From contig NZ_LZSO01000025.1 in assembly GCF_001665785.1 (NCBI RefSeq), forward strand, positions 41,118 through 105,117: a stretch of 64,000 nucleotides of DNA, read 5' to 3'. Source of the DNA: Mycolicibacterium peregrinum. Lineage in GTDB: Bacteria > Actinomycetota > Actinomycetes > Mycobacteriales > Mycobacteriaceae. Numbering within the stretch: position 1 is the first letter of the stretch; every line of letters starts with the position of its first letter. The notes under the pieces were generated by a model. The model made no database searches. It was given only the letters and a program-made list of their open reading frames with translations, and had not been told where the DNA came from. Below are positions 17,025 to 25,568 of the stretch, piece by piece. A program made the translations under genes and the position numbers.

Positions 17025-18383
17025 GTGAATCCGCCGTTCCCACGCGGGATGGCGCTGCTGGTGGCCGGTGCGCTGTTCATGGAAATCCTGGACGCGACGA
17101 TCATCGCTCCGGCCATCCCGTTGATCGCCGCGTCGTTCGGTGTCGAGGCTGTCGATGTCAATGTGGCGATCTCGGCATACCTGGTCACGGTCGCGGTTCT
17201 GATCCCGGCCAGCGGTTGGTTGGCCGACAGGTTCGGCGTCCGTCGGGTGTTCATCGGGGCGATCGCGGTGTTCACACTGGCCTCGGTCGGCTGCGCGGTG
17301 AGTGCCTCGCTACCGATGTTGGTGGCGATGCGGATCCTGCAAGGGGTCGGCGGCGCCATGATGGTGCCCGTCGGACGCCTTGCGGTGTTGCGGCACAGCA
17401 GCAAGTCCGACCTCGTGCGGGCCATCGCACTGTTGACCTGGCCGGCGCTCACCGCACCGGTGCTGGCTCCGGTGCTCGGTGGGGCCATCGCGACGCTGGG
17501 CAGTTGGCGTTGGATCTTCGCGATCAACATTCCGATCGGCGTGATCGGAATTGTCCTGGCGCTCGGACTCGTCCGCGGCGGGCCGCAATCCGCGGTGCGG
17601 GCGCTGGACTGGCCGGGCCTGCTGGCGCTCGGTTCGGGGATTGCTGCGGCCCTCATCGCACTGGAGAACATCCGGGTCTCGGGCACCGATTGGCGACTGG
17701 TCACCGGATGCGGTGCCGCGGCAGTCCTCCTACTCGGCACGGCCATGTGGCGGCTGCTCACGGCGCCGGCCCCGCTGGTGCAGTTGCGGGTGCTGAGGGT
17801 GCACACGTTGCGTATCACGGTGGTGGCCGGGTCGTTGTACCGCCTGGTGATCACCGCGGTGCCGTTCCTGCTGCCGCTGCAATTCCAGCTGGAGTTCGGC
17901 TGGACGCCGCTGGCGGCCGGCGTCATGGTGGCCGCGTTGTTCGCCGGGAACCTGACCATCAAGCCGGTCACCACCCCGTTGATGCGCAGGTACGGCATCC
18001 GGACCGTGCTGCTGGTCAATGGGGTGATGTCGGTGGCGTGCTTCGGCCTGCTGGCCGCGTTGCAGCCAGGCGTGCCGCTCCCGCTGATGGCGGTCGTCCT
18101 CTATCTGAGCGGGGCGCTGCGGTCGATCGGCTTCACCGCCTACAACAGCCTGGCGTTCTCCGACGTCGATGGGGAGCACCTGACGCACGCCAACACGCTC
18201 AACGCCTCGGTGCAGGAGCTGGCGGCCGGCCTGGGCATCGCGGTGGCAGCGCTGCTGCTCAGTCAACTCACCTCATATTCGGTGACCTACCTGGTCCTGG
18301 GCGCTTTGCTGGCGCTGACCCTGGTCGCCACGGTGCGGCTGCCGCGGCAGGCCGGTGCCCACGTCAGCGGGCATCGGAGCTGA
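17025..18383 (+). CDS. MFS transporter, DHA2-like drug-efflux type
   Basis: Integral membrane exporter of 452 residues with about 12-14 helices. The N-terminus has the motif FMEILDATIIAPAIPLIA (residues about 15-32), the equivalent of the LDxTIVNVALP motif of EmrB/QacA transporters, followed by motif A (GWLADRFGVRR) and motif C-like GGAIATLGSWRWIFAINIPIG. The GTG at 17025 is preferred because GGGGTAAG is about 7 bases upstream; an upstream GTG at 16974 would add 17 polar residues. The substrate is unknown. It lies alone between canA/thioesterase and the cys operon. Confidence 0.85.
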   Translation: MNPPFPRGMALLVAGALFMEILDATIIAPAIPLIAASFGVEAVDVNVAISAYLVTVAVLIPASGWLADRFGVRRVFIGAIAVFTLASVGCAVSASLPMLVAMRILQGVGGAMMVPVGRLAVLRHSSKSDLVRAIALLTWPALTAPVLAPVLGGAIATLGSWRWIFAINIPIGVIGIVLALGLVRGGPQSAVRALDWPGLLALGSGIAAALIALENIRVSGTDWRLVTGCGAAAVLLLGTAMWRLLTAPAPLVQLRVLRVHTLRITVVAGSLYRLVITAVPFLLPLQFQLEFGWTPLAAGVMVAALFAGNLTIKPVTTPLMRRYGIRTVLLVNGVMSVACFGLLAALQPGVPLPLMAVVLYLSGALRSIGFTAYNSLAFSDVDGEHLTHANTLNASVQELAAGLGIAVAALLLSQLTSYSVTYLVLGALLALTLVATVRLPRQAGAHVSGHRS

Positions 18384-18396
18384 GGATTGCCCGCCA

Positions 18397-18426
18397 TTGA
18401 CACCGCGGCGGCAGGGCGGCTAGATT
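18397..18426 (+). promoter_or_regulatory. Sigma-A-type promoter of the cysD operon
   Basis: A perfect TTGACA at 18397-18402 is followed after 18 bases by TAGATT at 18421-18426. Transcription should begin near 18433, leaving a leader of about 45 bases before cysD. This is one of the clearest -35/-10 pairs in the window. Confidence 0.65.
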
Positions 18427-18427
18427 C

Positions 18428-18453
18428 CTGGCCATGCTTGCAATTCTGGCCAT
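18428..18453 (+). repeat. Direct repeat ctggccat at the cysD transcription start
   Basis: The octamer ctggccat occurs at 18428-18435 and 18446-18453, 18 bases apart, straddling the predicted transcription start. It could be an operator for a sulfur regulator, for example the Rrf2 protein encoded at 23103, but a chance repeat is possible. Confidence 0.35.
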
Positions 18454-18477
18454 TCCTACCAACTTAATGGGGAAGTG

Positions 18478-19416
18478 ATGACCGCCGCACAGAAAACCGA
18501 TCAGCAGTCCGGCCGGGCCGGCCAGTACGAGCTGAGCCACCTGCGGTCGCTGGAGGCCGAGGCCATCCACATCATCCGCGAGGTCGCCGCGGAGTTCGAG
18601 AAGCCCGTGCTGCTGTTCTCCGGGGGTAAAGACTCGATCGTCATGCTGCACCTGGCCGTCAAGGCGTTCGCGCCCGGCCGGCTGCCCTTCCCGGTCATGC
18701 ACGTCGACACCGGTCACAACTTCGACGAGGTCTACCAGGCCCGCGACGAACTCGTCGAGCACTACGGTGCCCGCCTGGTCGTCGCCAAGGTGCAGGACGA
18801 CATAGATGCCGGCCGCGTGGTGGAGACCATCCCGTCGCGCAACCCGATCCAGACCGTCACGCTGTTGCGCGGCATCCGGGAGAACAAGTTCGACGCCGCC
18901 TTCGGTGGCGCCCGTCGCGACGAGGAGAAGGCCCGCGCCAAGGAGCGCGTGTTCTCCTTCCGCGACGAGTTCGGCCAGTGGGACCCCAAGGCCCAGCGTC
19001 CCGAGCTGTGGAACCTGTACAACGGCCGGCACCACAAGGGCGAGCACATCCGGGCCTTCCCGATCTCCAACTGGACCGAGTTCGACATCTGGTCCTACAT
19101 CGGAGCCGAGAAGATCAAGCTGCCGTCCATCTACTACGCGCACCAGCGCAAGGTGTTCGAGCGCGACGGCATGCTGCTCGCGGTGCACAAGTACATGCAG
19201 CCTCGCAAGGAAGAACCGGTGATCGAGAAGACCGTGCGGTTCCGCACCGTCGGCGACGTCACCTGCACCGGTTGTGTGGAGTCCACCGCCGCAACGGTTT
19301 CCGAGGTGATCGCCGAGACCGCGGTGTCGCGGCTCACCGAGCGCGGCGCCACCCGCGCCGATGACCGGATCTCCGAGGCCGGAATGGAAGACCGCAAGCG
19401 CGAGGGGTATTTCTGA
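18478..19416 (+). CDS. cysD: Sulfate adenylyltransferase subunit 2
   Basis: Catalytic subunit of ATP sulfurylase, making adenosine 5'-phosphosulfate from sulfate and ATP with the CysN GTPase. The 312-residue protein has the PP-loop SGGKDS at 48-53, the HVDTGHNFDEV segment and the FGGARRDEEKAR segment, both diagnostic, and the conserved C-terminal end EDRKREGYF. The ATG at 18478 has GGGGAAG upstream; a GTG one codon earlier is also possible. It is the first gene of cysD-cysNC-cysQ, with a one-base stop/start overlap to cysNC. Confidence 0.96.
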   Translation: MTAAQKTDQQSGRAGQYELSHLRSLEAEAIHIIREVAAEFEKPVLLFSGGKDSIVMLHLAVKAFAPGRLPFPVMHVDTGHNFDEVYQARDELVEHYGARLVVAKVQDDIDAGRVVETIPSRNPIQTVTLLRGIRENKFDAAFGGARRDEEKARAKERVFSFRDEFGQWDPKAQRPELWNLYNGRHHKGEHIRAFPISNWTEFDIWSYIGAEKIKLPSIYYAHQRKVFERDGMLLAVHKYMQPRKEEPVIEKTVRFRTVGDVTCTGCVESTAATVSEVIAETAVSRLTERGATRADDRISEAGMEDRKREGYF

Positions 19417-21260
19417 TGAGCACGTTGTTGAGAATTGCCACCGCGGGCTCCGTCGACGACGGCAAGTCCACGCTGATCGGCCGGTTGCTGTTCGACTCCA
19501 AGGCGGTCATGGAGGATCAGCTGGCCGCCGTCGAGCGCACCTCCAAGGAACGCGGCCACGACTACACCGACCTGGCACTGGTCACCGACGGCCTGCGCGC
19601 CGAGCGGGAACAGGGCATCACGATCGATGTCGCCTACCGCTACTTCGCCACGGCCAAGCGGAAATTCATCATCGCCGACACCCCGGGGCACATCCAGTAC
19701 ACCCGCAACATGGTGACCGGAGCCTCCACCGCACAGCTGGTCATCGTGCTCGTCGATGCGCGCCACGGCCTGCTCGAGCAGTCGCGCCGCCACGCATTCC
19801 TGGCCTCGCTGCTCGGCATCCAGCACATCGTGCTGGCCGTGAACAAGATGGACCTGATCGGCTGGGACCAGGCACGTTTCGAGGCGATCCGCGACGAGTT
19901 CCACGCATTCGCCGCCCGGCTGGACGTGCACGACGTCACCACCATCCCGTTGTCGGCGCTCAACGGCGACAATGTGGTGACCAAATCCGACATCACGCCC
20001 TGGTACGAGGGCCCGTCGCTGCTGAGCCACCTCGAAGATGTCTACATCGCCGGTGACCGCAACCTCGTCGACGTGCGTTTCCCGGTGCAGTACGTGATCC
20101 GTCCGCAGACCCACGAGCACGCCGACCACCGCAGCTATGCCGGCACGGTCGCCAGCGGTGTGCTGCGTCCCGGCGACGACGTGATCGTGCTGCCGGCCGG
20201 AAAGCCCACGCGCATCACCCAGATCGACGGCCCGAGCGGCGTGGTCGAGGAGGCCTTCCCGCCGATGGCGGTGTCGATCAGCCTGTCCGACGACATCGAC
20301 ATCTCCCGCGGCGACATGATCGCCCGGCCCAACAACCAGCCCCGGGTCGCCCAGGATTTCGACGCGACCGTGTGCTGGATGGCCGACGGATCGTCACTGG
20401 AACCCGGCCGCGAATACCTGATCAAGCACACCACCCGCACCACCAGGGCCAAGGTGACCGGACTTGATTACCGGCTCGACGTCAACACCCTGCACCGGGA
20501 CAAGTCCGCCACGGCGCTGAAACTCAATGAGCTGGGCCGTGTCTCGCTGCGCACCCAGGCGCCGCTGCTGCTCGACGAGTACAGTCGCAACGCCGCGACC
20601 GGATCGTTCATCCTGATCGACCCCAACACCAACGGCACCGTCGGCGCCGGCATGGTGTTGCGCGAGACCCGCCACGACACCGCGAGCCCGAACACCGTGC
20701 GGCACGAGTCGCTGTGCACCGCCGAGGACCGGCTGTCGAAGGGCCGCACCGTGTGGTTCACCGGTCTGTCCGGCTCGGGCAAGTCCTCGGTGGCGGTGCT
20801 CGTCGAGCAGAAACTGCTCGAAAAAGGTGTTCCGGCATACGTTCTGGACGGGGACAACCTGCGCCACGGGCTGAATGCCGACCTCGGCTTCTCGATGGCC
20901 GACCGAGCGGAGAACCAGCGCCGCTTGGCCCACATCGCCGCCATTCTGGCCGACTCCGGCCAGGTTGTGCTGGTCCCCGCGATCAGCCCGCTGGAGGAGC
21001 ACCGCGCCCTGGCCCGCAAGGTCGCCACGGATGCGGGCCTGGAGTTCTACGAGGTGTTCTGCGACACCCCGCTGGAGGACTGCGAACGCCGCGATCCCAA
21101 GGGGCTGTACGCCAAGGCGCGCGCCGGCGAGATCACCCACTTCACCGGTATCGACAGCCCGTACCAGCGGCCGAAGAACCCGGATCTGCGGCTCACGCCG
21201 GACCACAGCACCGCTGAACTGGCCGACCTGGTGATCGAGCTGCTGGAATTGCCGTCGTGA
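19416..21260 (+). CDS. cysN: Bifunctional sulfate adenylyltransferase GTPase / APS kinase
   Basis: Fusion of CysN and CysC (cysNC), 614 residues. The N-terminal GTPase (about 1-420) has G1 GSVDDGKST at 11-19, G3 DTPGH and G4 NKMD, and drives sulfate activation by CysD. The C-terminal APS kinase (about 440-614) has Walker A GLSGSGKSS near residue 450, the LDGDNLRHGLN segment and the KGLYAKARAGEI segment, and makes PAPS. PAPS feeds sulfolipid-type sulfation and, via APS, cysteine synthesis. The ATG overlaps the cysD stop and the end overlaps cysQ by four bases. Confidence 0.96.
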   Translation: MSTLLRIATAGSVDDGKSTLIGRLLFDSKAVMEDQLAAVERTSKERGHDYTDLALVTDGLRAEREQGITIDVAYRYFATAKRKFIIADTPGHIQYTRNMVTGASTAQLVIVLVDARHGLLEQSRRHAFLASLLGIQHIVLAVNKMDLIGWDQARFEAIRDEFHAFAARLDVHDVTTIPLSALNGDNVVTKSDITPWYEGPSLLSHLEDVYIAGDRNLVDVRFPVQYVIRPQTHEHADHRSYAGTVASGVLRPGDDVIVLPAGKPTRITQIDGPSGVVEEAFPPMAVSISLSDDIDISRGDMIARPNNQPRVAQDFDATVCWMADGSSLEPGREYLIKHTTRTTRAKVTGLDYRLDVNTLHRDKSATALKLNELGRVSLRTQAPLLLDEYSRNAATGSFILIDPNTNGTVGAGMVLRETRHDTASPNTVRHESLCTAEDRLSKGRTVWFTGLSGSGKSSVAVLVEQKLLEKGVPAYVLDGDNLRHGLNADLGFSMADRAENQRRLAHIAAILADSGQVVLVPAISPLEEHRALARKVATDAGLEFYEVFCDTPLEDCERRDPKGLYAKARAGEITHFTGIDSPYQRPKNPDLRLTPDHSTAELADLVIELLELPS

Positions 21261-22000
21261 ACGATCACGAACTGGCTGCCCGGCTGGCCACCAGGGCCGG
21301 GGATCTGCTGCTCGATGTCCGTGCCGACTTCGCCGATGCCACGGCGGCCGAGCGAAAGGCCGCCGGGGACAAACAGTCCCACGATTTCCTGATGGCCGAG
21401 CTGGCCAAGCTGGTTCCCGGTGACTCGGTGCTGTCCGAGGAGGCGACGGCCGAGGAACGGGCCGACAGTGCGCGGTTGACCGCCGACCGCGTCTGGATCG
21501 TCGACCCGCTCGACGGCACCCGGGAGTTCTCCGAACTGGGCCGCGACGACTGGGCCGTACATGTCGCGCTGTGGAGTGCGGGCGAACTCGTGGCGGGAGC
21601 GGTCGCGCTGCCCGCGCAGAACACCACGCTGTCGACCCCGGAGGTGGCCGCACCGCGTCCCTTCGACGGCCCGCCCCGGGTCGTGGTGTCACGTACCCGG
21701 CCGCCCGCGGTGGCTCTGGCCGTGCGGGAGGCACTCGACGGCACCTTGGTCGAAATGGGTTCGGCCGGAGCCAAAGTCGCCGCGGTGACCCGCGGGATCG
21801 CCGATGTGTACGTGCACGCGGGTGGTCAGTACGAGTGGGATTCGGCCGCGCCCGTCGCGGTGGCCCGCGCGGCCGGCCTACACACCTCACGCATCGACGG
21901 CTCGCGGTTGGTCTACAACTCGGCCGACCCCACGCTGCCCGACCTGATCGTGTGCCGGCCCGAACTGGCCGACCGGGTACTGGCCGTCACGGCGGGGTAG
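21257..22000 (+). CDS. cysQ: 3'(2'),5'-bisphosphate nucleotidase, CysQ-type
   Basis: Dephosphorylates 3'-phosphoadenosine 5'-phosphate or PAPS, removing the by-product of sulfotransfer. The 247-residue inositol-monophosphatase-fold protein has the metal-binding motif LSEE (residues about 58-61), DPLDGTREF (about 82-90) and the late WDSAAPVAVARAAG motif. The GTG start overlaps the cysNC stop, so it is translationally coupled to sulfate activation, which supports the CysQ assignment over a general inositol phosphatase. In M. tuberculosis the characterised CysQ (Rv2131c) is remembered as unlinked, so this could be a second paralogue. Confidence 0.9.
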   Translation: MNDHELAARLATRAGDLLLDVRADFADATAAERKAAGDKQSHDFLMAELAKLVPGDSVLSEEATAEERADSARLTADRVWIVDPLDGTREFSELGRDDWAVHVALWSAGELVAGAVALPAQNTTLSTPEVAAPRPFDGPPRVVVSRTRPPAVALAVREALDGTLVEMGSAGAKVAAVTRGIADVYVHAGGQYEWDSAAPVAVARAAGLHTSRIDGSRLVYNSADPTLPDLIVCRPELADRVLAVTAG

Positions 22001-22012
22001 TTCGCGGTGCGG

Positions 22013-22438
22013 TCAGGGGATGAGCATGGGCTCGTCACCGGCCTTCGGGCAGGCGGTTTTGAGGTCCTGGATCGCCTCCGCCGTGCCCTCGTACCCGCGC
22101 ACGTGGTTTCCCTTGCTGACCTGATCGAGCTGGTTCGCGAGGGTGCTCGCCGTCTGCCGCAACCCGGAATCCTTGATCGCCGTGGCTTCTTGCCGGACCG
22201 CGGCGGCGGCATCGGCGGCATCCGTGGACAACGTGGCGGGCGCGGGGCCCGTCATCGACCGATGGGTGTCGAGTTGCACGCTCAGCCAGTGGGCCATTGC
22301 CTGCTCGGCATGCCCGCAGTCTTCATCACTGGGCCCGTCGGCGTAGCCGACCACCACCATGATCAGCATCAGCGGCGACGCTGCAGCCAACATGACCAGC
22401 CTGACCTTGGCCGACGACCAGTCCCGGAGAGCCACCAA
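22013..22438 (-). CDS. Hypothetical protein with N-terminal transmembrane segment
   Basis: A 141-residue protein of unknown function. It starts at TTG 22438 or GTG 22435. A cytoplasmic stretch of about 12 residues precedes a hydrophobic helix (VRLVMLAAASPLMLIMVVVGYA). The rest is a mostly helical, Ala-rich extracytoplasmic part with two cysteines, one soon after the membrane (EDCGHAEQA) and one near the C-terminus (LKTACPKAG), which could form a disulfide. It is convergent with cysQ (12-base gap) and divergent from the hydrolase gene (about 40 bp). Confidence 0.65.
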   Translation of the reverse strand: MVALRDWSSAKVRLVMLAAASPLMLIMVVVGYADGPSDEDCGHAEQAMAHWLSVQLDTHRSMTGPAPATLSTDAADAAAAVRQEATAIKDSGLRQTASTLANQLDQVSKGNHVRGYEGTAEAIQDLKTACPKAGDEPMLIP

Positions 22439-22478
22439 TGCAGCCTAAACGCGGTCGCGGGCCACTACGCTCACCGAA

Positions 22479-23075
22479 ATGAGCCGTCCCACCTTGCGCG
22501 AACTGGCCAGCCTGCCCGCCGCACCGGCCCGCCTCGCCGATTCCACCCTGGTCCTGATCGACTGCCAGAACACCTACACCCAGGGGATCATGGAGCTCGA
22601 CGGGGTGCAGGCCGCCCTGGAGCAGACAGTCGAACTGCTCGACCGGGCCCGCAGCGCGGGCATCCCGATCATTCACATCCAGCACTCCGACGGTCCGGGT
22701 TCGCTGTACGACATCGAGGGTGAGAGCGGTGCGATCGTAGCGTCGGTCGCGCCGCGCGCGGGAGAACCGGTGGTGGTCAAGCAGTTCCCCAATTCGTTCG
22801 TCCAGACCGACCTCGACGACCGGTTGAAGGCGCTGGGCGCCTCGAACCTGCTGCTGGCCGGCTTCATGACGCACATGTGCGTCAACTCGACCGCGCGCGG
22901 CGCCTTCAACCTCGGATACGCCCCGACCGTGGTAGCTGCTGCCACCGCCACCCGCACACTCGCGGGCCCCGACAGCACACCCGTGCCTGCCGCGGTCATG
23001 CAGTCGGCGAGCCTGGCGGCGATGTCGGACCTGTTCGCCGTCGTCGTCCCGGACGCCGCGGGGATTCCTGATTAG
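22479..23075 (+). CDS. Isochorismatase-fold cysteine hydrolase
   Basis: A 198-residue amidohydrolase of the isochorismatase-like family. The likely catalytic triad is Asp28 (VLIDCQNTY), Lys101 (VVVKQFPNSF) and Cys134 (FMTHMCVNSTARGA); the cis-peptide region before the cysteine is also present. Substrates in this family include nicotinamide, N-carbamoyl compounds and ureidoacrylate, and the sequence alone does not decide. The Rrf2 regulator begins 27 bases downstream on the same strand, so the two may be co-transcribed. Confidence 0.87.
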   Translation: MSRPTLRELASLPAAPARLADSTLVLIDCQNTYTQGIMELDGVQAALEQTVELLDRARSAGIPIIHIQHSDGPGSLYDIEGESGAIVASVAPRAGEPVVVKQFPNSFVQTDLDDRLKALGASNLLLAGFMTHMCVNSTARGAFNLGYAPTVVAAATATRTLAGPDSTPVPAAVMQSASLAAMSDLFAVVVPDAAGIPD

Positions 23076-23102
23076 GCCGACTGAACTGGCACAATCCTGA
23101 GC

Positions 23103-23573
23103 ATGCGGATGTCGGCGAAGGCGGAGTATGCCGTCCGCGCCATGGTCCAGCTCGCCACGGTCGGTGACGGCGAGCTGGTCAAGACCGACGACCTGGCCAA
23201 GGCGCAAGGCATCCCGGCGCAGTTCCTCGTCGACATCCTCACTGCCTTGCGTACGGACCGCCTGGTCCGTAGTCATCGAGGCCGTGACGGCGGCTACGAA
23301 TTGGCGCGGCCGGCCGGTGAGATCAGCATCGCGGACGTACTGCGCTGCATCGACGGGCCGCTGGCCAGTGTGCGCGACATCGGTCTGGGGGATCTGCCGT
23401 ACTCCGGCCCGACAGCGGCGTTGACCGATGTCTGGCGTGCGCTGCGGGCCAGCATGCGCTCGGTCCTGGAGGAGACCAGCCTGGCCGACGTGGCGGCCGG
23501 CGCGCTGCCGGGTCACGTGGACACGCTGGCCAACGCCTACCGGGATCAGGAACACGAACGCGGCCACCGCTGA
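23103..23573 (+). CDS. Rrf2-family transcriptional regulator
   Basis: A 156-residue regulator with an N-terminal winged helix ([18 protein letters not shown], then recognition helix about 38-55 and wing [11 protein letters not shown]) typical of Rrf2 proteins, and a dimerisation helix after about residue 95. It has a single cysteine (Cys82), so it lacks the three-cysteine iron-sulfur site of IscR and NsrR and is more like CymR, a cysteine-metabolism repressor. The position, close to cysDNC here and next to the same operon in M. tuberculosis (Rv1287, from memory), suggests sulfur regulation. Confidence 0.9.
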   Translation: MRMSAKAEYAVRAMVQLATVGDGELVKTDDLAKAQGIPAQFLVDILTALRTDRLVRSHRGRDGGYELARPAGEISIADVLRCIDGPLASVRDIGLGDLPYSGPTAALTDVWRALRASMRSVLEETSLADVAAGALPGHVDTLANAYRDQEHERGHR

Positions 23574-23579
23574 AGCCGA

Positions 23580-23963
23580 TCAGCCCCCGTACGGGCGGGT
23601 GATGATCTCCAGGTAATGCCCGGAGGGGTCCTGGAAGTACACCCCACGGCCGCCGTCGTGGTGGTTGATCTCGCCAGGGTGCTGACCGCGCGGGTCGGCC
23701 CAGTGCTGCATGCCGCGGTCGCGGACCTTGCCGTAGATCGCGTCGAACTCGTCCTCGGACACCAGGAATGCGTAGTGCTGCGGCCGGATCTCTTCGTCAG
23801 GCCCTATCTGGGCGTAATCGAGGCTGACTCCGTGATTGAGCGTCACCGCCAGAAACGGGCCGAACTCCTGCGGGGCGGGCAGGCCGAACAACTCGGTGAA
23901 GAACTCGGCGGAGGCCTGCCGATCCTTGGCGGCGACGATGGTGTGGTTGAACGTGATGGCCAT
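23580..23963 (-). CDS. VOC-family (glyoxalase/dioxygenase fold) protein
   Basis: A 127-residue single-domain protein with two beta-alpha-beta-beta-beta modules. The first holds FNHTIVAAKDRQASAEFFTELFG, the second HYAFLVSEDEFDAIYGKV and the closing GVYFQDPSGHYLEIITRPYG motif. Putative metal ligands are the early His7, the middle His and the late Glu. The ATG at 23963 is preferred; the open frame extends upstream only as antisense of the GNAT gene. Its substrate is unknown. It is convergent with the Rrf2 gene, six bases apart. Confidence 0.85.
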   Translation of the reverse strand: MAITFNHTIVAAKDRQASAEFFTELFGLPAPQEFGPFLAVTLNHGVSLDYAQIGPDEEIRPQHYAFLVSEDEFDAIYGKVRDRGMQHWADPRGQHPGEINHHDGGRGVYFQDPSGHYLEIITRPYGG

Positions 23964-24018
23964 ATCAGTCCAGTAAACCGTTGGACCCGCACCCCCGGCA
24001 ACGGTGCAGGATGGGACC

Positions 24019-24543
24019 ATGCCCAACACCCAGATCCTGGCCGGGCCACAGGTGCGGCTGCGGCCACCGGTAGTCGAGGACGCCGAAGCGCTGTACACCC
24101 GGATCGCCTCCGATCCCGAGGTCACGAAGTATCTGTCCTGGCGCCCGCATTCGGGGGTGGTCGAGACGCGGCGCGTCATCACAACGTTGTTCAACGTCGG
24201 TGACGAGCAGACCTGGTTGGTCGAAGTCGACGGTGAGGTGGCCGGCCTGTGTGCCAGGCGTCGGCCTCAGCCGTACTCGGTAGAGCTGGGTTACTGCCTG
24301 GCCCGGCAGTGGTGGGGACGTGGCCTGATGTCGGAGGCGGTTTCGTTGATGCTGGCCGATGTGCAACCGGATGACACGGTGTACCGGGTCACGGCCTACT
24401 GCCATGCCGACAATGCCGGTTCGGCCGGGGTGCTGCGACGGTGCGGTTTGTCACTGGAGGGAAGGCTCGCACGCTACGGGATGTTTCCCAATATCAGCGA
24501 CGAACCTCAGGACGTCCTGCTGTTCGGAAAGGCGGTGCGGTGA
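24019..24543 (+). CDS. GNAT-family N-acetyltransferase, RimJ/RimL type
   Basis: A 174-residue acetyltransferase. It begins VRLRPPVVEDAEALY, the usual start of the RimJ/RimL group. The acetyl-CoA-binding motif A is YCLARQWWGRGLMSEAV (residues about 95-111), followed by TAYCHADNAGSAGVLRRCGLSLEG, which is motif B of this subfamily. The ATG at 24019 has GGATGGG just upstream. The stop overlaps the start of the next gene by one base, so the two are co-transcribed, although no functional link is obvious. The substrate could be a ribosomal protein N-terminus or a small amine. Confidence 0.87.
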   Translation: MPNTQILAGPQVRLRPPVVEDAEALYTRIASDPEVTKYLSWRPHSGVVETRRVITTLFNVGDEQTWLVEVDGEVAGLCARRRPQPYSVELGYCLARQWWGRGLMSEAVSLMLADVQPDDTVYRVTAYCHADNAGSAGVLRRCGLSLEGRLARYGMFPNISDEPQDVLLFGKAVR

Positions 24544-25568
24544 TGGGCACATTCGATATTCGCGAGCTTCGACGTCCGGTGATCGTGGCGCCGATGGCAG
24601 GTGGGCCCTCGACGCCGGAACTGGCCGCGGCCGGCAGCAATGCCGGGGGGCTCGGGTTCCTCGCGGCCGGTTATCTGACCGCCGACGCGCTCGCCGAGAG
24701 AGTCACGGCGGCACGGGGTCTGACCTCCGAACCTCTCGGGGTGAATCTCTTTGCGCCGCAACCGAGTGCGGGCACGCCCGAACAGATCCAGGCCTATGCC
24801 GACGCGCTGGCCGGTGAAGCGCAGCGCTACGGGGTGGCACTCGGAGAGCCGAGGTACGACGACGACGCGTGGGCCGCCAAGCTGGACGCGGTGCTCGATC
24901 TAGAGCCCGAGGTCGTCTCGTTCACGTTCGGCCTGCCGAGCGAGCCCGAGATCGCCCGGTTGCGCAGCGCCGGAATCACCACGGTCGGCACCGTGACGAC
25001 GCTGGACGAAGCCTGGCTCGCGGTGAGTCGCGGGATCGATGCCCTCGCCGTCCAGGGGCCCGGAGCGGGTGGGCACCGCGGCACGTTCGATCCGTCCGCC
25101 TCGCCCGGATCGCAATCACTGGACCACCTGCTGGCCGACGTGCTGGCGGCGGTGGACGTCCCCGTCGTGGCCGCCGGTGGGTTGATCAGCGCCGACGACG
25201 TGGCGGGCGTTCTGGCCGCAGGTGCGGTCGCCGCTCAACTCGGCACGGCGTTCCTGCTGGCCGATGAATCGGGCAGCAGCCCGGTGCACCGGGCCGCACT
25301 GCAAAGTCGCGAGTTCACCGAAACCGTTGTGACGCGGTCATTTTCCGGTCGGTACGCGCGTGGATTGCGCAACCGGTTCATTGTCGATCACGATGGACAG
25401 GCGCCGTTGGGCTACCCCGAGATCCATTACCTGACCAGCCCGGTGCGCAAGGCGTCGGTGGCCGCCGGCGATCCGCAGGCCACCAATGTCTGGGCCGGCA
25501 CCGGGTGGCGCCGGGCCCGGACAGGTTCGGTGGCCGAGATCATGGAGGGGTTGACCCCGGACCGCTAG
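24543..25568 (+). CDS. Nitronate monooxygenase family flavoenzyme
   Basis: A 341-residue FMN-dependent TIM-barrel oxidase similar to nitronate monooxygenase and 2-nitropropane dioxygenase. Seen are the N-terminal RRPVIVAPMAGGPSTPELAAA segment, the phosphate-binding glycine-rich GNAGGLGFLAAGYL-like stretch, the VQGPGAGGHRGTF segment containing the catalytic His position, and VVAAGGLISADDVAGVLAAGA near residue 210. It oxidises nitroalkane nitronates in characterised members and may detoxify propionate-3-nitronate. Its stop overlaps four bases tail to tail with the toastrack gene. Confidence 0.9.
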   Translation: MGTFDIRELRRPVIVAPMAGGPSTPELAAAGSNAGGLGFLAAGYLTADALAERVTAARGLTSEPLGVNLFAPQPSAGTPEQIQAYADALAGEAQRYGVALGEPRYDDDAWAAKLDAVLDLEPEVVSFTFGLPSEPEIARLRSAGITTVGTVTTLDEAWLAVSRGIDALAVQGPGAGGHRGTFDPSASPGSQSLDHLLADVLAAVDVPVVAAGGLISADDVAGVLAAGAVAAQLGTAFLLADESGSSPVHRAALQSREFTETVVTRSFSGRYARGLRNRFIVDHDGQAPLGYPEIHYLTSPVRKASVAAGDPQATNVWAGTGWRRARTGSVAEIMEGLTPDR

